Assembly (NCBI GenBank): GCA_029782335.1
Contig: JAKOVA010000103.1
Location: 1-35,475 of the forward strand
From: Actinomycetes bacterium
GTDB taxonomy: Bacteria > Actinomycetota > Acidimicrobiia > Acidimicrobiales > Microtrichaceae
Direction: 5' to 3'
Length of the DNA stretch: 35,475 nt
Positions 1 to 7,316 of the stretch are shown one piece after another. The translations under genes were made by a program, and so were the position numbers. The first letter of the stretch is position 1, and every line of letters begins with the position of its first letter. The notes under the pieces are model-generated. The model was not told the origin of the DNA and ran no database searches. It saw only the letters and a program-made list of their open reading frames with translations.

Positions 1-294
1 GCTGCATCCCTGGAAGGCGAAGTCCCACCAGCCGTCACCGAGGTCAATGGCCCAGGAATCGTCCCCACCCGCCCCGCTGAAACAACCGAATTCCTTGTCC
101 GCCGTCCCTTGCGCGGTGATCTGTGACCCACCGCTCGCGGCGGCAGCGAAACCCGGCACGATCGACGTGCCGTTGATGGCCGGTGCGGCGAACGCAGCGC
201 CCGCGGCCGCGCCGATGACCGCAGCCTTCTTCAGCGCCGACCGTCGGGACTCGGTCCCGTCGCCGGCACCCGGCTCCACCAGTTCTTCCCTCAA
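1..294 (-). CDS. Tat-exported protein, partial (runs off left edge)
   Basis: The minus strand is open from a TTG at 294 to the window edge (98 codons), so the C-terminus is missing. The TTG is preceded by a good GGAGGG ribosome site at about 300-305, which decides the start. Residues 16-23 read SRRSALKK, a twin-arginine motif, followed by an Ala/Gly-rich hydrophobic stretch (about 24-40) and AFAAPAI, so a folded protein exported by the Tat system is expected. The visible mature part is Gly- and Trp-rich with two cysteines, and I recognise no family. It is divergent from the PqqD-like gene at 483. The same type of Tat signal occurs in the gene at 969, which suggests a related exported product. 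Function unknown. Confidence 0.6.
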   Translation of the reverse strand, partial: MREELVEPGAGDGTESRRSALKKAAVIGAAAGAAFAAPAINGTSIVPGFAAAASGGSQITAQGTADKEFGCFSGAGGDDSWAIDLGDGWWDFAFQGCS

Positions 295-470
295 TGTCTT
301 CCCTCCAAGGACGAGTGGCTCGCGTCGACCCCGCAGGTTCCCGCCAACCCAGTCAAGATGCGATGAGATTACACGGTGCGTCAAGAGCGCTCCATCATGG
401 GTGCTCGAGAGATGGTTGCACTCCGCGAATGCGGCGGTCGGGTCACGGCCCGGGGACGGTGCCGTTGGGT

Positions 471-476
471 TAGCGT
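471..476 (+). promoter_or_regulatory. Candidate -10 box (TAGCGT), leaderless start
   Basis: TAGCGT fits the TANNNT actinobacterial -10 pattern and ends 6 bases before the ATG at 483. No Shine-Dalgarno sequence lies between them, so transcription would begin at or next to the start codon. The same hexamer precedes the acetyltransferase gene at 33527. Inferred from spacing only. Confidence 0.4.
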
Positions 477-482
477 GAGCCC

Positions 483-764
483 ATGCGGTGGCGCCGCCGA
501 CGGGAGTGGGTCCACCGGACGGTGCTCGGCGACACCATGCTCGCGGCCGCCGGCGGCGAGCGGCGGACGCTGCAAGGACTGGCCGCCGCGGTGTGGGTTG
601 TGCTCGAAGCGCCGATGACCGTCGATGAGGTCGTCGGCGAACTCGCAGCGTTCGGCGAGGTTCCCGACGACCTCGACGCATCGGTGCTGTCCGCTCTCGA
701 ACTGTTGGCCGAACACGGTGTGGTGGAGCCGTCCCCGGAGCCTGGTTCCGCCGACCAGCGGTGA
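483..764 (+). CDS. Small PqqD-like (RRE-type) protein
   Basis: A 93-residue protein. After a basic N-terminus, residues about 30-82 follow the PqqD winged-helix pattern: a helix with AVWVVLEAP, then TVDEVVGELAAF, then a helix ending LELLAEHGVVEP. PqqD and related RRE domains bind leader peptides of ribosomally made, modified peptides and hand them to modifying enzymes; small PqqD-like proteins also occur with HprK-related kinases (the HPr-rel-A gene set). The ATG at 483 has no ribosome site but has a -10-like TAGCGT six bases upstream, suggesting a leaderless mRNA. Two larger genes downstream also begin with PqqD-like domains, so this may be the stand-alone member of a set. Partner peptide unknown; assignment rests on pattern, not a search. 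Confidence 0.6.
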   Translation: MRWRRRREWVHRTVLGDTMLAAAGGERRTLQGLAAAVWVVLEAPMTVDEVVGELAAFGEVPDDLDASVLSALELLAEHGVVEPSPEPGSADQR

Positions 765-968
765 GCCCAGCTCGCGGCGTGCGCGAGCGCAGAGTGGCCA
801 TCGACGCGGATGGCTCGGCCGCCGCGCGGCCCGCCGCTTTCAGGGAGCACGGGCGACTCCACACGCGTTCGTCGAGCGAATGTTGAAGTGTCTGAGGTCG
901 GTGAATATCCTCCGCCGGCGTGCCGGCCGATGTGGGACGGACGACCACTCTTTGGAACTGGGGAAAAG

Positions 969-1394
969 ATGAAACTGAAGCTCCGATCGGACCTGCGCGT
1001 CGAAGCAGTCGACGGCGAGGTTGTCGTTCTCGATCGCTCCGGTGCAGTCGCACACCGCCTCGTCGGTGACGCTGCCGCCGCGCTCGACCTGTTGGCCGAC
1101 GGGGTCGACAGCTCGGAGGTGCCCGGCGAGTTGGCCGACGCTGTCGACGAACTCGTCGACGCAGGGCTGGTCGACCACCCGACGAGCTGGTCGCGGCGAC
1201 GGTTCGTGGCGGTCGGAGGCGCCGGACTTGCCGCCGCGTCGGTCAGCAGCTTTGTGCTCGCTTCGCCGGCCGCCGCGGCGTCGGCGTGCCCTGGCGGTGT
1301 GGAACCGAGTCCACTCCAGATGCAGTACGACGTCCCTGGTAGCTACACGTACACGACTGGGCCGGGCGTCACGTCACTGCTGGTCCGGGCGTAG
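969..1394 (+). CDS. PqqD-like domain + Tat signal + start of glycine-rich secreted protein, ends at in-frame TAG
   Basis: The 141-residue ORF has three parts. Residues 1-70 look like a PqqD/RRE domain (VVVLDRSGAVAHRLVGDAA, then a helix ending LVDAGLVDHP). Residues 74-105 form a Tat signal: SRRRFVAVGG, a hydrophobic core, and ASPAAAAS as a likely signal-peptidase site. The mature start ends YTTGPGVTSLLVRA, typical of the strand just before a glycine-rich run. A TAG at 1392-1394 stops translation there, but the same frame stays open to 2048 with glycine-rich coding sequence. The TAG sits where related glycine-rich proteins usually have tryptophan (TGG). So this is either a nonsense mutant, a readthrough gene or a sequencing error. 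A cytosolic peptide-binding-type domain ahead of an internal Tat signal is unusual. Start chosen at ATG 969; the ribosome site is weak. Confidence 0.6.
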   Translation: MKLKLRSDLRVEAVDGEVVVLDRSGAVAHRLVGDAAAALDLLADGVDSSEVPGELADAVDELVDAGLVDHPTSWSRRRFVAVGGAGLAAASVSSFVLASPAAAASACPGGVEPSPLQMQYDVPGSYTYTTGPGVTSLLVRA

Positions 1395-2048
1395 GGTGGC
1401 GGCGGCGGTGGAGGCGCCGGACACTCCGAAAGTTCAGGGGGAGGTGGCGGTGGAGGCCACTTCGTCAACAACACCGCGTTGCCGGTGACGGCATGCACCG
1501 CGTACCAGTTGACGGTCGGCGCCGGTGGCAGGGGTGGTGTCGGCGAGGAGGATCCTGGGGCGATCATCTCCTCGAAAGGCGAAGTCTCCGACTTCAACGA
1601 CACCGTCTGGGCAGGTGGTGGATATCGAGGGCTGGGCGGCATTGAGGTCGAGGGCGGCCAGGACCCCTTGGCGCCTGGAGGGTCCGCTACCGGCGTGAAC
1701 GATGGGGGTGGCTGGACCAGCTGGCACTCCGGAGGCAAGGGTGGCGACGGAACTGAGATCATCGGAGCCCATGGAGGAGGAGGCGGTGGCGGCGCCGGCT
1801 TCGGAGGCGACGGTGGCGACGGCGCTGACGGATCAGGTAGCGGCGCGGGTGGCGCAGGGGGTGCGGGCATCCCAGGTGGCGGCAGCGGTGGCGCCGGCGG
1901 CGATGAGGCTGAAGACGGAGCCGCCGGGACGCAGCGTGGCGGTGGCGGCGGTGGCGGGGGTCAATATCAGTCCACCCAGCAGCATCCGGAAGGTCGTGTG
2001 GGCGACGGCGGCGCCGGTGCCGACGGCGCGATCTGGATCGGGATCTGA
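1395..2048 (+). pseudogene. In-frame glycine-rich continuation of the Tat protein beyond the TAG
   Basis: Directly after the TAG at 1392, in the same frame, 217 sense codons run to a TGA at 2046. They encode runs of Gly with Ala, Asp and Ser (for example the stretches around 1395-1460, 1770-1900 and 1935-1960), with one more ordered segment at about 1464-1520 (HFVNNTALPVTAC... TVGAGG) and a final GADGAIWIGI. This is the glycine-rich fold seen in secreted or phage-tail-like proteins, in which the last hydrophobic strand closes the domain. Codon use is normal for the genome, so the segment looks recently coding. Read through, the product would be 359 residues. A separate start at TTG 1479 is possible but lacks a signal peptide and a convincing ribosome site. 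Confidence 0.55.
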
Positions 2049-2108
2049 ACGGCCGCCCGCAGTTCGCACGGACTCGTCGTCACGCAAGCCGCCGCGTCCA
2101 CGCTTGAA

Positions 2109-3761
2109 GTGACATCACCGGACGACATCGAGTCCGACTTTGTGCCCTGCCGTCTCGACGACGCCACCGCCGTCGAGGTGGGTAACGAGGTCGTCGTTGT
2201 CCACGGGTCGATCGCCCACGCTCTGGGCCCCGCGGGCGCCCGACTGTGGTTCATGTTCGACGGTGAGGCGTCGCTCGATGACATCGCGCAGGTCATCACG
2301 GAGCGCGACGGCGTCGATCCGACGACGACCGCCGGCGACGTGGTGGCGTTCGCCCGCGCGGTTGGGTACCTGGGTCTGCTCACGGGAGTCCAGCCACCAG
2401 CGCGAGACGTCACCCTGATCCCGCTACCCCAACCTCAGCCCGGCGACATCATCGACGGGCTCGAGAACTACACCACCGTCGAAAACGGGGCGGCGATCAC
2501 CCTGCCGGATCTGTTCGGATGCGAGTTGCTGGTCGTCGCCTGGAGCTCTCACTGTGGGTACTGCGCCGCGATCGGCGCACCGCTGGCCGAGCTCGTCGGT
2601 GGCCTCGATCAATCCGGGATCCGAGTCGTGTTCGCTTGTTCGGGCGACCCGGAGACGAACCGGTCACAGGTCGAGGCGCTGGGACTCAACATTCCGGTGT
2701 TCTGCCAGCCCCACCCAGGAGGGCCTCTCGCTGGCTACGGCACCCCCGCCGCCGTTCACCTGCGTCCTGACGGGCGGCTCGGCTCGCCGATCGTGTCCGG
2801 CGCTCACAACGTGCTCACCGTCGCCCGTCGACTGGCTGGCATTACCGAGAGCCCCGACCCCCCAGGCGTGCGCTACCTGCTCGCTCCCGACGGTGGCTGC
2901 GCAGCACCGTCCTCGCCGGGTCCGTCGGTGCGGTGGACCGACGTTCGAGTCTATGACGTCGACGGATACCGCTTCGGGCTGCGAGTCGATTCCGAGACGA
3001 CCGGCGAGGCCCTCGATGCGCTGTTTCGAGGGAACCGTGTCGATGACCCCCGGGCCGGGCACAGCTACGCCGTCGCGCTGCCCGACCGGCACCAAGAGCC
3101 GACCACCGGGGTGCGCGAGCTGAACCTTCTGGTCCGGGGGGCGACGGTTCTGGCGCGGAGCCGGTCCACCACCAGGATCCTGCGCTCCCTGCTCTGGCGA
3201 CTCGCTGACGAAATGGTCAGCTTCGACCCCGACGGCCCGACGGTGCGAGTCAACTCGATGGCGGTCATGGTTGACGGTGTCGCGATGCTGGTACCTCCGG
3301 GAGTGCGGGTCCTGGCCCCCGGCCTCTCGCGGCAACTGGCACGTGCCGGAATCGCCGTCGCCGACGTACCCCGCCCCGAGATCGACTTGCTGGCCGGCGA
3401 GCTGGTCCTTCGTTCCCCCGCGGTGACCCACGATCCACGAGTGCTTGCTGACGACCCGGTCGATGAGGGACTCGAAGCGCGGGAACTCCTCGCTGGGCGG
3501 TACCCGCTGGCGGCATGGGGGACCGTGTACCCCGCCGCGGAACCAGTGACGTTGTTCACCGCCGGTCAGGCGGCTGCCGCGCTGGCTTCAAACGTGTGGG
3601 ACCCGTACGACTTTCCCGAACTCATTGGCCGACTCGGACCGCTGTTCGAGCAGGTGCAGGGGTTCGGGATCTGGTATGAGTCCGAGGCAGGGCTGCTTGA
3701 CGCCATCGTGTCGGCCGCCGAACAAATCCAGCGTGGTGGTCAGCCGGAACGATCCCGCTGA
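2109..3761 (+). CDS. PqqD-like / thioredoxin-like / degenerate HprK-like fusion protein
   Basis: A 550-residue cytoplasmic-looking protein with no signal or membrane segment. Residues about 15-92 resemble PqqD (VVVVHGSIAHALGPAGARLW, then a helix ending RAVGYLGLLTG). Residues about 112-255 are a TlpA/peroxiredoxin-like thioredoxin fold with WSSHCGYC (C149 and C152) and a later GTPAAVHLRPDG strand matching the cis-Pro segment. Residues about 280-545 resemble the HprK-like kinase fold: VRVNSMAVMVDGVAMLVPPG, then LARAGIAVADV and EID, line up with the working kinase encoded on the other strand at 3740-4564, but the P-loop Gly-Lys-Ser is gone. It is thus probably a pseudokinase or a binding domain. 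Starts at GTG 2109, 60 bases after the glycine-rich gene, likely cotranscribed. Role inferred: redox step or chaperoning in maturation of the neighbouring exported protein. Confidence 0.65.
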   Translation: MTSPDDIESDFVPCRLDDATAVEVGNEVVVVHGSIAHALGPAGARLWFMFDGEASLDDIAQVITERDGVDPTTTAGDVVAFARAVGYLGLLTGVQPPARDVTLIPLPQPQPGDIIDGLENYTTVENGAAITLPDLFGCELLVVAWSSHCGYCAAIGAPLAELVGGLDQSGIRVVFACSGDPETNRSQVEALGLNIPVFCQPHPGGPLAGYGTPAAVHLRPDGRLGSPIVSGAHNVLTVARRLAGITESPDPPGVRYLLAPDGGCAAPSSPGPSVRWTDVRVYDVDGYRFGLRVDSETTGEALDALFRGNRVDDPRAGHSYAVALPDRHQEPTTGVRELNLLVRGATVLARSRSTTRILRSLLWRLADEMVSFDPDGPTVRVNSMAVMVDGVAMLVPPGVRVLAPGLSRQLARAGIAVADVPRPEIDLLAGELVLRSPAVTHDPRVLADDPVDEGLEARELLAGRYPLAAWGTVYPAAEPVTLFTAGQAAAALASNVWDPYDFPELIGRLGPLFEQVQGFGIWYESEAGLLDAIVSAAEQIQRGGQPERSR

Positions 3762-4564
3762 CCACCTCGATGGAGTGACCGAGCGCGGACCTCTCCGTCG
3801 AGTAGGTCGAGCAGGTCGCCGACGGCGTCATCTACGTCACCTCGGGTGCCGCGGACCGCAGTCGCATTGCGCGCCAGCGCCAGCGCCGCGTCGAGTGCGG
3901 CGTCGGGTCTCGTGCGTGCGCACAGCATGTGACCGATCAGTTCCATGGTCGCCTGAGCCGCCGAGATCGCTCGCCAGTCGTTGCCTGCCGACGGGTCGTA
4001 CACGACAGCCGCGATCAATCCCACCGGCAGTGGGTCTGATGGGACTGCCAGATCCAGCCGCTCAATCGACGCCTCTCCGAGGCGGCGGCGCAGCGGCCGG
4101 CGCCAGCCCGTCACGAGGCCGGTGGCGGGGTCGATGAGGGTGTACTCATCGCTGAGCACCGTGGCTCCTGCCCGGTGGGCGGCGAGCGCGAGAGTGCTCT
4201 TGCCTCCCTCTGAGATCGCCGGCACCACCATGACCGCACCGTTCCGGGCGATGGCGGCAGAGTGCACCGCGACGCGGGGTGTCAGCCTGCTGGCGGCGAA
4301 CAGTGACAGCTCCGACTCGAGCAGGTCCCACGCCACCGGGGACGGCGAGTCACCCGACGGTTCGCGGTCCGCCACGATGAGCCACTCGTCGGACAGGCCG
4401 AGGCGACCCACCACCGGCTCGCATGGCTTCATCGACGCCTCAAGGCCGGTGGGTGGCCAGCGGCGAGCGAGCTCATCGACCAGGTGGGGTCGGAGAGCCA
4501 CCTCGATCGCCGCGCCATCCTCAGCCACTCCCCATCGGCGTGCGAGTTGGTCGGACCCACTCAA
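3740..4564 (-). CDS. HprK-like kinase (HPr-kinase-related P-loop protein)
   Basis: From the TTG at 4564 the protein has 274 residues. It resembles HprK-related serine kinases: VAVHSAAIARNG, then a P-loop at residues 116-124 (AISEGGKST, with Ala in place of the first Gly), a helix, and VLSDEYTLID (138-144) carrying the acidic residues used in catalysis in this family. The C-terminal third is helical. HprK phosphorylates HPr on serine; related kinases of unknown target occur beside PqqD-like proteins and in exopolysaccharide loci. Here it lies 77 bases behind the BY-kinase gene and overlaps the PqqD-thioredoxin gene tail to tail by 22 bases. The frame stays open upstream with coding-like residues (GFGPNHSIRGRFEL) but no ATG, GTG or TTG. 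A CTG at 4645 would overlap the BY-kinase stop as CTGA, like the other overlaps in this operon. Start therefore uncertain. Confidence 0.65.
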   Translation of the reverse strand: MSGSDQLARRWGVAEDGAAIEVALRPHLVDELARRWPPTGLEASMKPCEPVVGRLGLSDEWLIVADREPSGDSPSPVAWDLLESELSLFAASRLTPRVAVHSAAIARNGAVMVVPAISEGGKSTLALAAHRAGATVLSDEYTLIDPATGLVTGWRRPLRRRLGEASIERLDLAVPSDPLPVGLIAAVVYDPSAGNDWRAISAAQATMELIGHMLCARTRPDAALDAALALARNATAVRGTRGDVDDAVGDLLDLLDGEVRARSLHRGGQRDRSG

Positions 4565-4641
4565 CTCGAACCGGCCTCGGATGCTGTGGTTGGGGCCAAA
4601 TCCAGGTTCAGCTGCATCGAGTACCGCTTCGTCGGCAGAAA

Positions 4642-6597
4642 TCAGTTCGAGCGGTGCTGCGCCTGATCGGCAGGTGAGGCGATCCCCGATGTCTCGACCG
4701 GCGGGGACCCGTTTGCGGGAGTCGACGCTGAGCCATTTCTGGGAATCGATGCCGAACCATTGGTCGCCGGGTACTCGTTGGGTCGGACGTCGGACCCGGC
4801 GTCGTGAGCCGGCGCCGGTGGGGGAGCGGGAGGGGTGGGAACGCTTGGCGAGGTCTCTCGGGATGGCTCGCTATAGCCGTAGTAGTAGTACTGCGCGCCC
4901 TGGGTCTCCTCGGAACCGTTGAACACGACCCCCAACATGGGTGCGTCGAAGCGGGCCAGTACCTCGGCCAGACGGTTCGCCGACTGGGCGGTGGTCTTGC
5001 CCGAACGAACCACGACCGTCACCAGGTCGGTCCTCGGCAGCAGCTCGCTGGCGTCGTTGGTGGCCAGGAACGGGGCGGTGTCTAGCAGGATCACGTGGTA
5101 GTTGCCCCGTTGGGCGTCGATGACCTGCTGCTGGAGTGCCACCACCTCGATCGGGTTCGCGTCGGAGACGCCCTCGCCGATACCGGTCACCAGTTGCACC
5201 CGCGGGATGAGTGTGTCCCTCGGAGCCAACACGTCGGGCACCTCCGGTGCCGCCGGCGTGTCGCCGATCAGGTAACGGTGGATGCGTGGGCGCCGGAAAT
5301 CGCAGTTGACAACCAACACGTTGAGCCCACCCTCGGCGAACACCGCGGCAAGGTTGGCCACCGTCAGCGTCTTGCCCTCCCCGGGGTTGGCAGAGGTCAC
5401 CATCAGCACGGCAGCGGCGTTGGGCGTGCCGTGCGGAATCCCGCGCGGCGCTCGCTGGCTGAGCGAGTAGATGATCGCCCCACGAACCACCCGGTACGCC
5501 TCCGCCGCGCGGGAACGAGGGTTCGACAGCGCCTGGATCTCGGTGGAACGATGTGCTTTGCGGCTCAGCTTCGGGATCTCGGCGACCACCGTCAGCCCGC
5601 TCGCGAGCTCCACCTCCTCGCGGCGGCGGAGCCGTGCGTCGAAGCGGTCCAGCAACAACACCAGCCCGACCCCCAGTGCCAGGCCCACGCCGCCGCCCAA
5701 CTGTGCTCGGGTGCCGGGCCCGACGGGCTGGGAATCTGCGGCCTGGATCACGTCGTCGTTTGTTGGCGGAGCGGTCGTGACGGGGCTGCTGCCGGTCACG
5801 TAGCTGGCGCCCTCACGGATCGTCCGGAGGTCTTGGAGGTAGTCCGACTTCGAGATCGGCTTGGCCTTCGCCCCCTCAAGGCTGATCAACCCGGCCGTGG
5901 GCGGTGGGGTGTTCGCGAGCTCGGCGAATTGCTGGAAGACCAGCGAGTACTGGTTCGACAGCGATCTCTGCTGGGCTTCGAGTTGGGTGCGGTCGGGCGG
6001 GTTGAACGCGATCCTGACGTTCAGGTCCTTGAGTTGCTTGTCGAGCGTGTCGAGTTGGGCGACGATGCCGTCGCGCCGTGACGCTTGGGCCGCTTCGGCC
6101 TGTGCCTTGAGTTGTGCGATCAACTCGTCGGCGGCGGTATCGGACAGCGCGACGACCTGTGTCGGGTCTTCCCCCACGGCCCGGACCTCAATCGACGACA
6201 CCTGGTCGCGCGGGAGGCCCAAGACGTGCGACTCGACCCATTCGACGGGCAACGACAGCTTCTCGGCCACGTTCACCGGCACCTGGCCGGTGTTCACCAG
6301 GTACGCCGCCTGCGAGAGGCTGATCGACATGTTCGAGCTCGAACCGGAACCCGAATCGCTTTCACGGATCAGCACGTGGGTCGCGCGGTAGTAGCTCTCT
6401 GAGGGCACGGTCGTGGGAGTGACACCCTTGGGGCCCGAAGGTGGTGCCGGCGCCGTGAACCACCCCAAGGTGGCTCCCAGCACACAGGGCAGCAGCACCA
6501 TCCACCAACGTCGTTTGAACGCCCCCGCGTAGTGGCGCAGCCGCGCCCGAGGATCCAGCTCCAGCCCGCCAGCGGGTGCGTCCGTGTCGATCCTCAT
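4642..6597 (-). CDS. Wzz-domain / BY-kinase fusion (polysaccharide chain-length regulator and tyrosine autokinase)
   Basis: A 651-residue membrane protein. Transmembrane segments lie at about 31-48 and 299-317, enclosing an extracytoplasmic Wzz-like domain with coiled-coil character (about 145-230). The cytoplasmic BY-kinase domain carries Walker A ANPGEGKT (403-410), Walker A' VLVVNCDFRRPR (427-438) and Walker B VILLDTAPF (502-510). A tyrosine cluster (Y570-573, Y575) is the likely autophosphorylation tail, followed by a Pro/Ser/Asn-rich end. Such proteins govern chain length and export of capsule or exopolysaccharide. ATG 6597 overlaps the sugar transferase stop as ATGA, indicating translational coupling. 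The frame is open further upstream, but that stretch is a shadow of the sugar transferase. The third gene of a minus-strand operon. Confidence 0.88.
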   Translation of the reverse strand: MRIDTDAPAGGLELDPRARLRHYAGAFKRRWWMVLLPCVLGATLGWFTAPAPPSGPKGVTPTTVPSESYYRATHVLIRESDSGSGSSSNMSISLSQAAYLVNTGQVPVNVAEKLSLPVEWVESHVLGLPRDQVSSIEVRAVGEDPTQVVALSDTAADELIAQLKAQAEAAQASRRDGIVAQLDTLDKQLKDLNVRIAFNPPDRTQLEAQQRSLSNQYSLVFQQFAELANTPPPTAGLISLEGAKAKPISKSDYLQDLRTIREGASYVTGSSPVTTAPPTNDDVIQAADSQPVGPGTRAQLGGGVGLALGVGLVLLLDRFDARLRRREEVELASGLTVVAEIPKLSRKAHRSTEIQALSNPRSRAAEAYRVVRGAIIYSLSQRAPRGIPHGTPNAAAVLMVTSANPGEGKTLTVANLAAVFAEGGLNVLVVNCDFRRPRIHRYLIGDTPAAPEVPDVLAPRDTLIPRVQLVTGIGEGVSDANPIEVVALQQQVIDAQRGNYHVILLDTAPFLATNDASELLPRTDLVTVVVRSGKTTAQSANRLAEVLARFDAPMLGVVFNGSEETQGAQYYYYGYSEPSRETSPSVPTPPAPPPAPAHDAGSDVRPNEYPATNGSASIPRNGSASTPANGSPPVETSGIASPADQAQHRSN

Positions 6598-7316
6598 GGC
6601 GTGGGCCGATCGTAATTGGCGGTCGCTTCGCCGTCCCCTCGGGCGATCGCCGCGGCGGCTGGCACCTCGGCCCGAATCCGCTCCAACAGCGAACCGACGG
6701 GCTTGCCCGCTAGATGGCGGGCAAGCCCGCTCAGCACGAGCGCGTCGATCGCCGGCGACGCCTCCTCCACATACCAGCGGTCGATCGCCACCTTCACCGG
6801 CACGACGTCGGTGAGGTAGGTCGACCCGTCGGGAGTCGCCGTGATCACGTCGCGCTCCCAGTCGCCCACCGCCAACTGGGTCGGCCCTGCGATGCCCGGC
6901 GGCGCCGCGAGCACCGCCGCCCAGCCGGCGTCGGCGTGGTCCACGAACTCGGGGGCCTCCGGCCGCGGGCCCAACAGCGACATCTCGCCGCGCACCACGT
7001 TCAGCAACTGCGGGAGCTCGTCGAGATGCGCGGCGCGCAGCTTGCGTCCGATCGGGGTCACCCGGTCGTCGTTCGCGGTGGTCAGCCCCACCCCGCCGGC
7101 CCGGCCGTCTGCGTTCTGGGGACGCATGCTGCGCAGCTTCCACATGCGCAGCGGCGTCCCGCCGCGGCCCACCCGCTCCACCGTGATGAACGCCGGGCCA
7201 CCGTCGTGGCGGCGCACCAGCCACGCCAGCACCGCCACCAGCGGCGACACCGCAGCCAACAGCACCGCCGCAACCACCCGGTCGACCACCAGCCGCGCGC
7301 GCAGGTAACGGCTCAC
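6594..7316 (-). CDS. Bacterial sugar transferase (polyprenyl-phosphate glycosyl-1-phosphate transferase)
   Basis: A 240-residue protein of the WcaJ/WbaP C-terminal catalytic type. An N-terminal hydrophobic hairpin (about 11-33) anchors it in the membrane. Family motifs are present: ERVGRGGTPLRMWKLRSM (47-64), DDRVTPIGRKLR (83-94), DELPQLLNVVRGEMSLLGPRPE (99-120). These enzymes move a sugar phosphate from a nucleotide sugar onto undecaprenyl phosphate and so start repeat-unit assembly; the sugar cannot be told from sequence. It starts at GTG 7316, overlapping the aminotransferase stop as GTGA, with a GAGG just upstream, and its stop overlaps the BY-kinase start. The large N-terminal membrane domain of full-length WbaP is absent, as in PglC-like short forms. 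Confidence 0.9.
   Translation of the reverse strand: MSRYLRARLVVDRVVAAVLLAAVSPLVAVLAWLVRRHDGGPAFITVERVGRGGTPLRMWKLRSMRPQNADGRAGGVGLTTANDDRVTPIGRKLRAAHLDELPQLLNVVRGEMSLLGPRPEAPEFVDHADAGWAAVLAAPPGIAGPTQLAVGDWERDVITATPDGSTYLTDVVPVKVAIDRWYVEEASPAIDALVLSGLARHLAGKPVGSLLERIRAEVPAAAAIARGDGEATANYDRPTP

Noticed and set aside
1392-1394. TAG as a pyrrolysine or other recoded codon
   Set aside because: No recoding machinery or downstream element is visible; a changed tryptophan codon is the simpler reading.
6598-7224. N-terminal extension of the BY-kinase frame
   Set aside because: It overlaps the sugar transferase gene in another frame and is Arg/Gly-rich nonsense; the ATGA start at 6597 fits homology and coupling.
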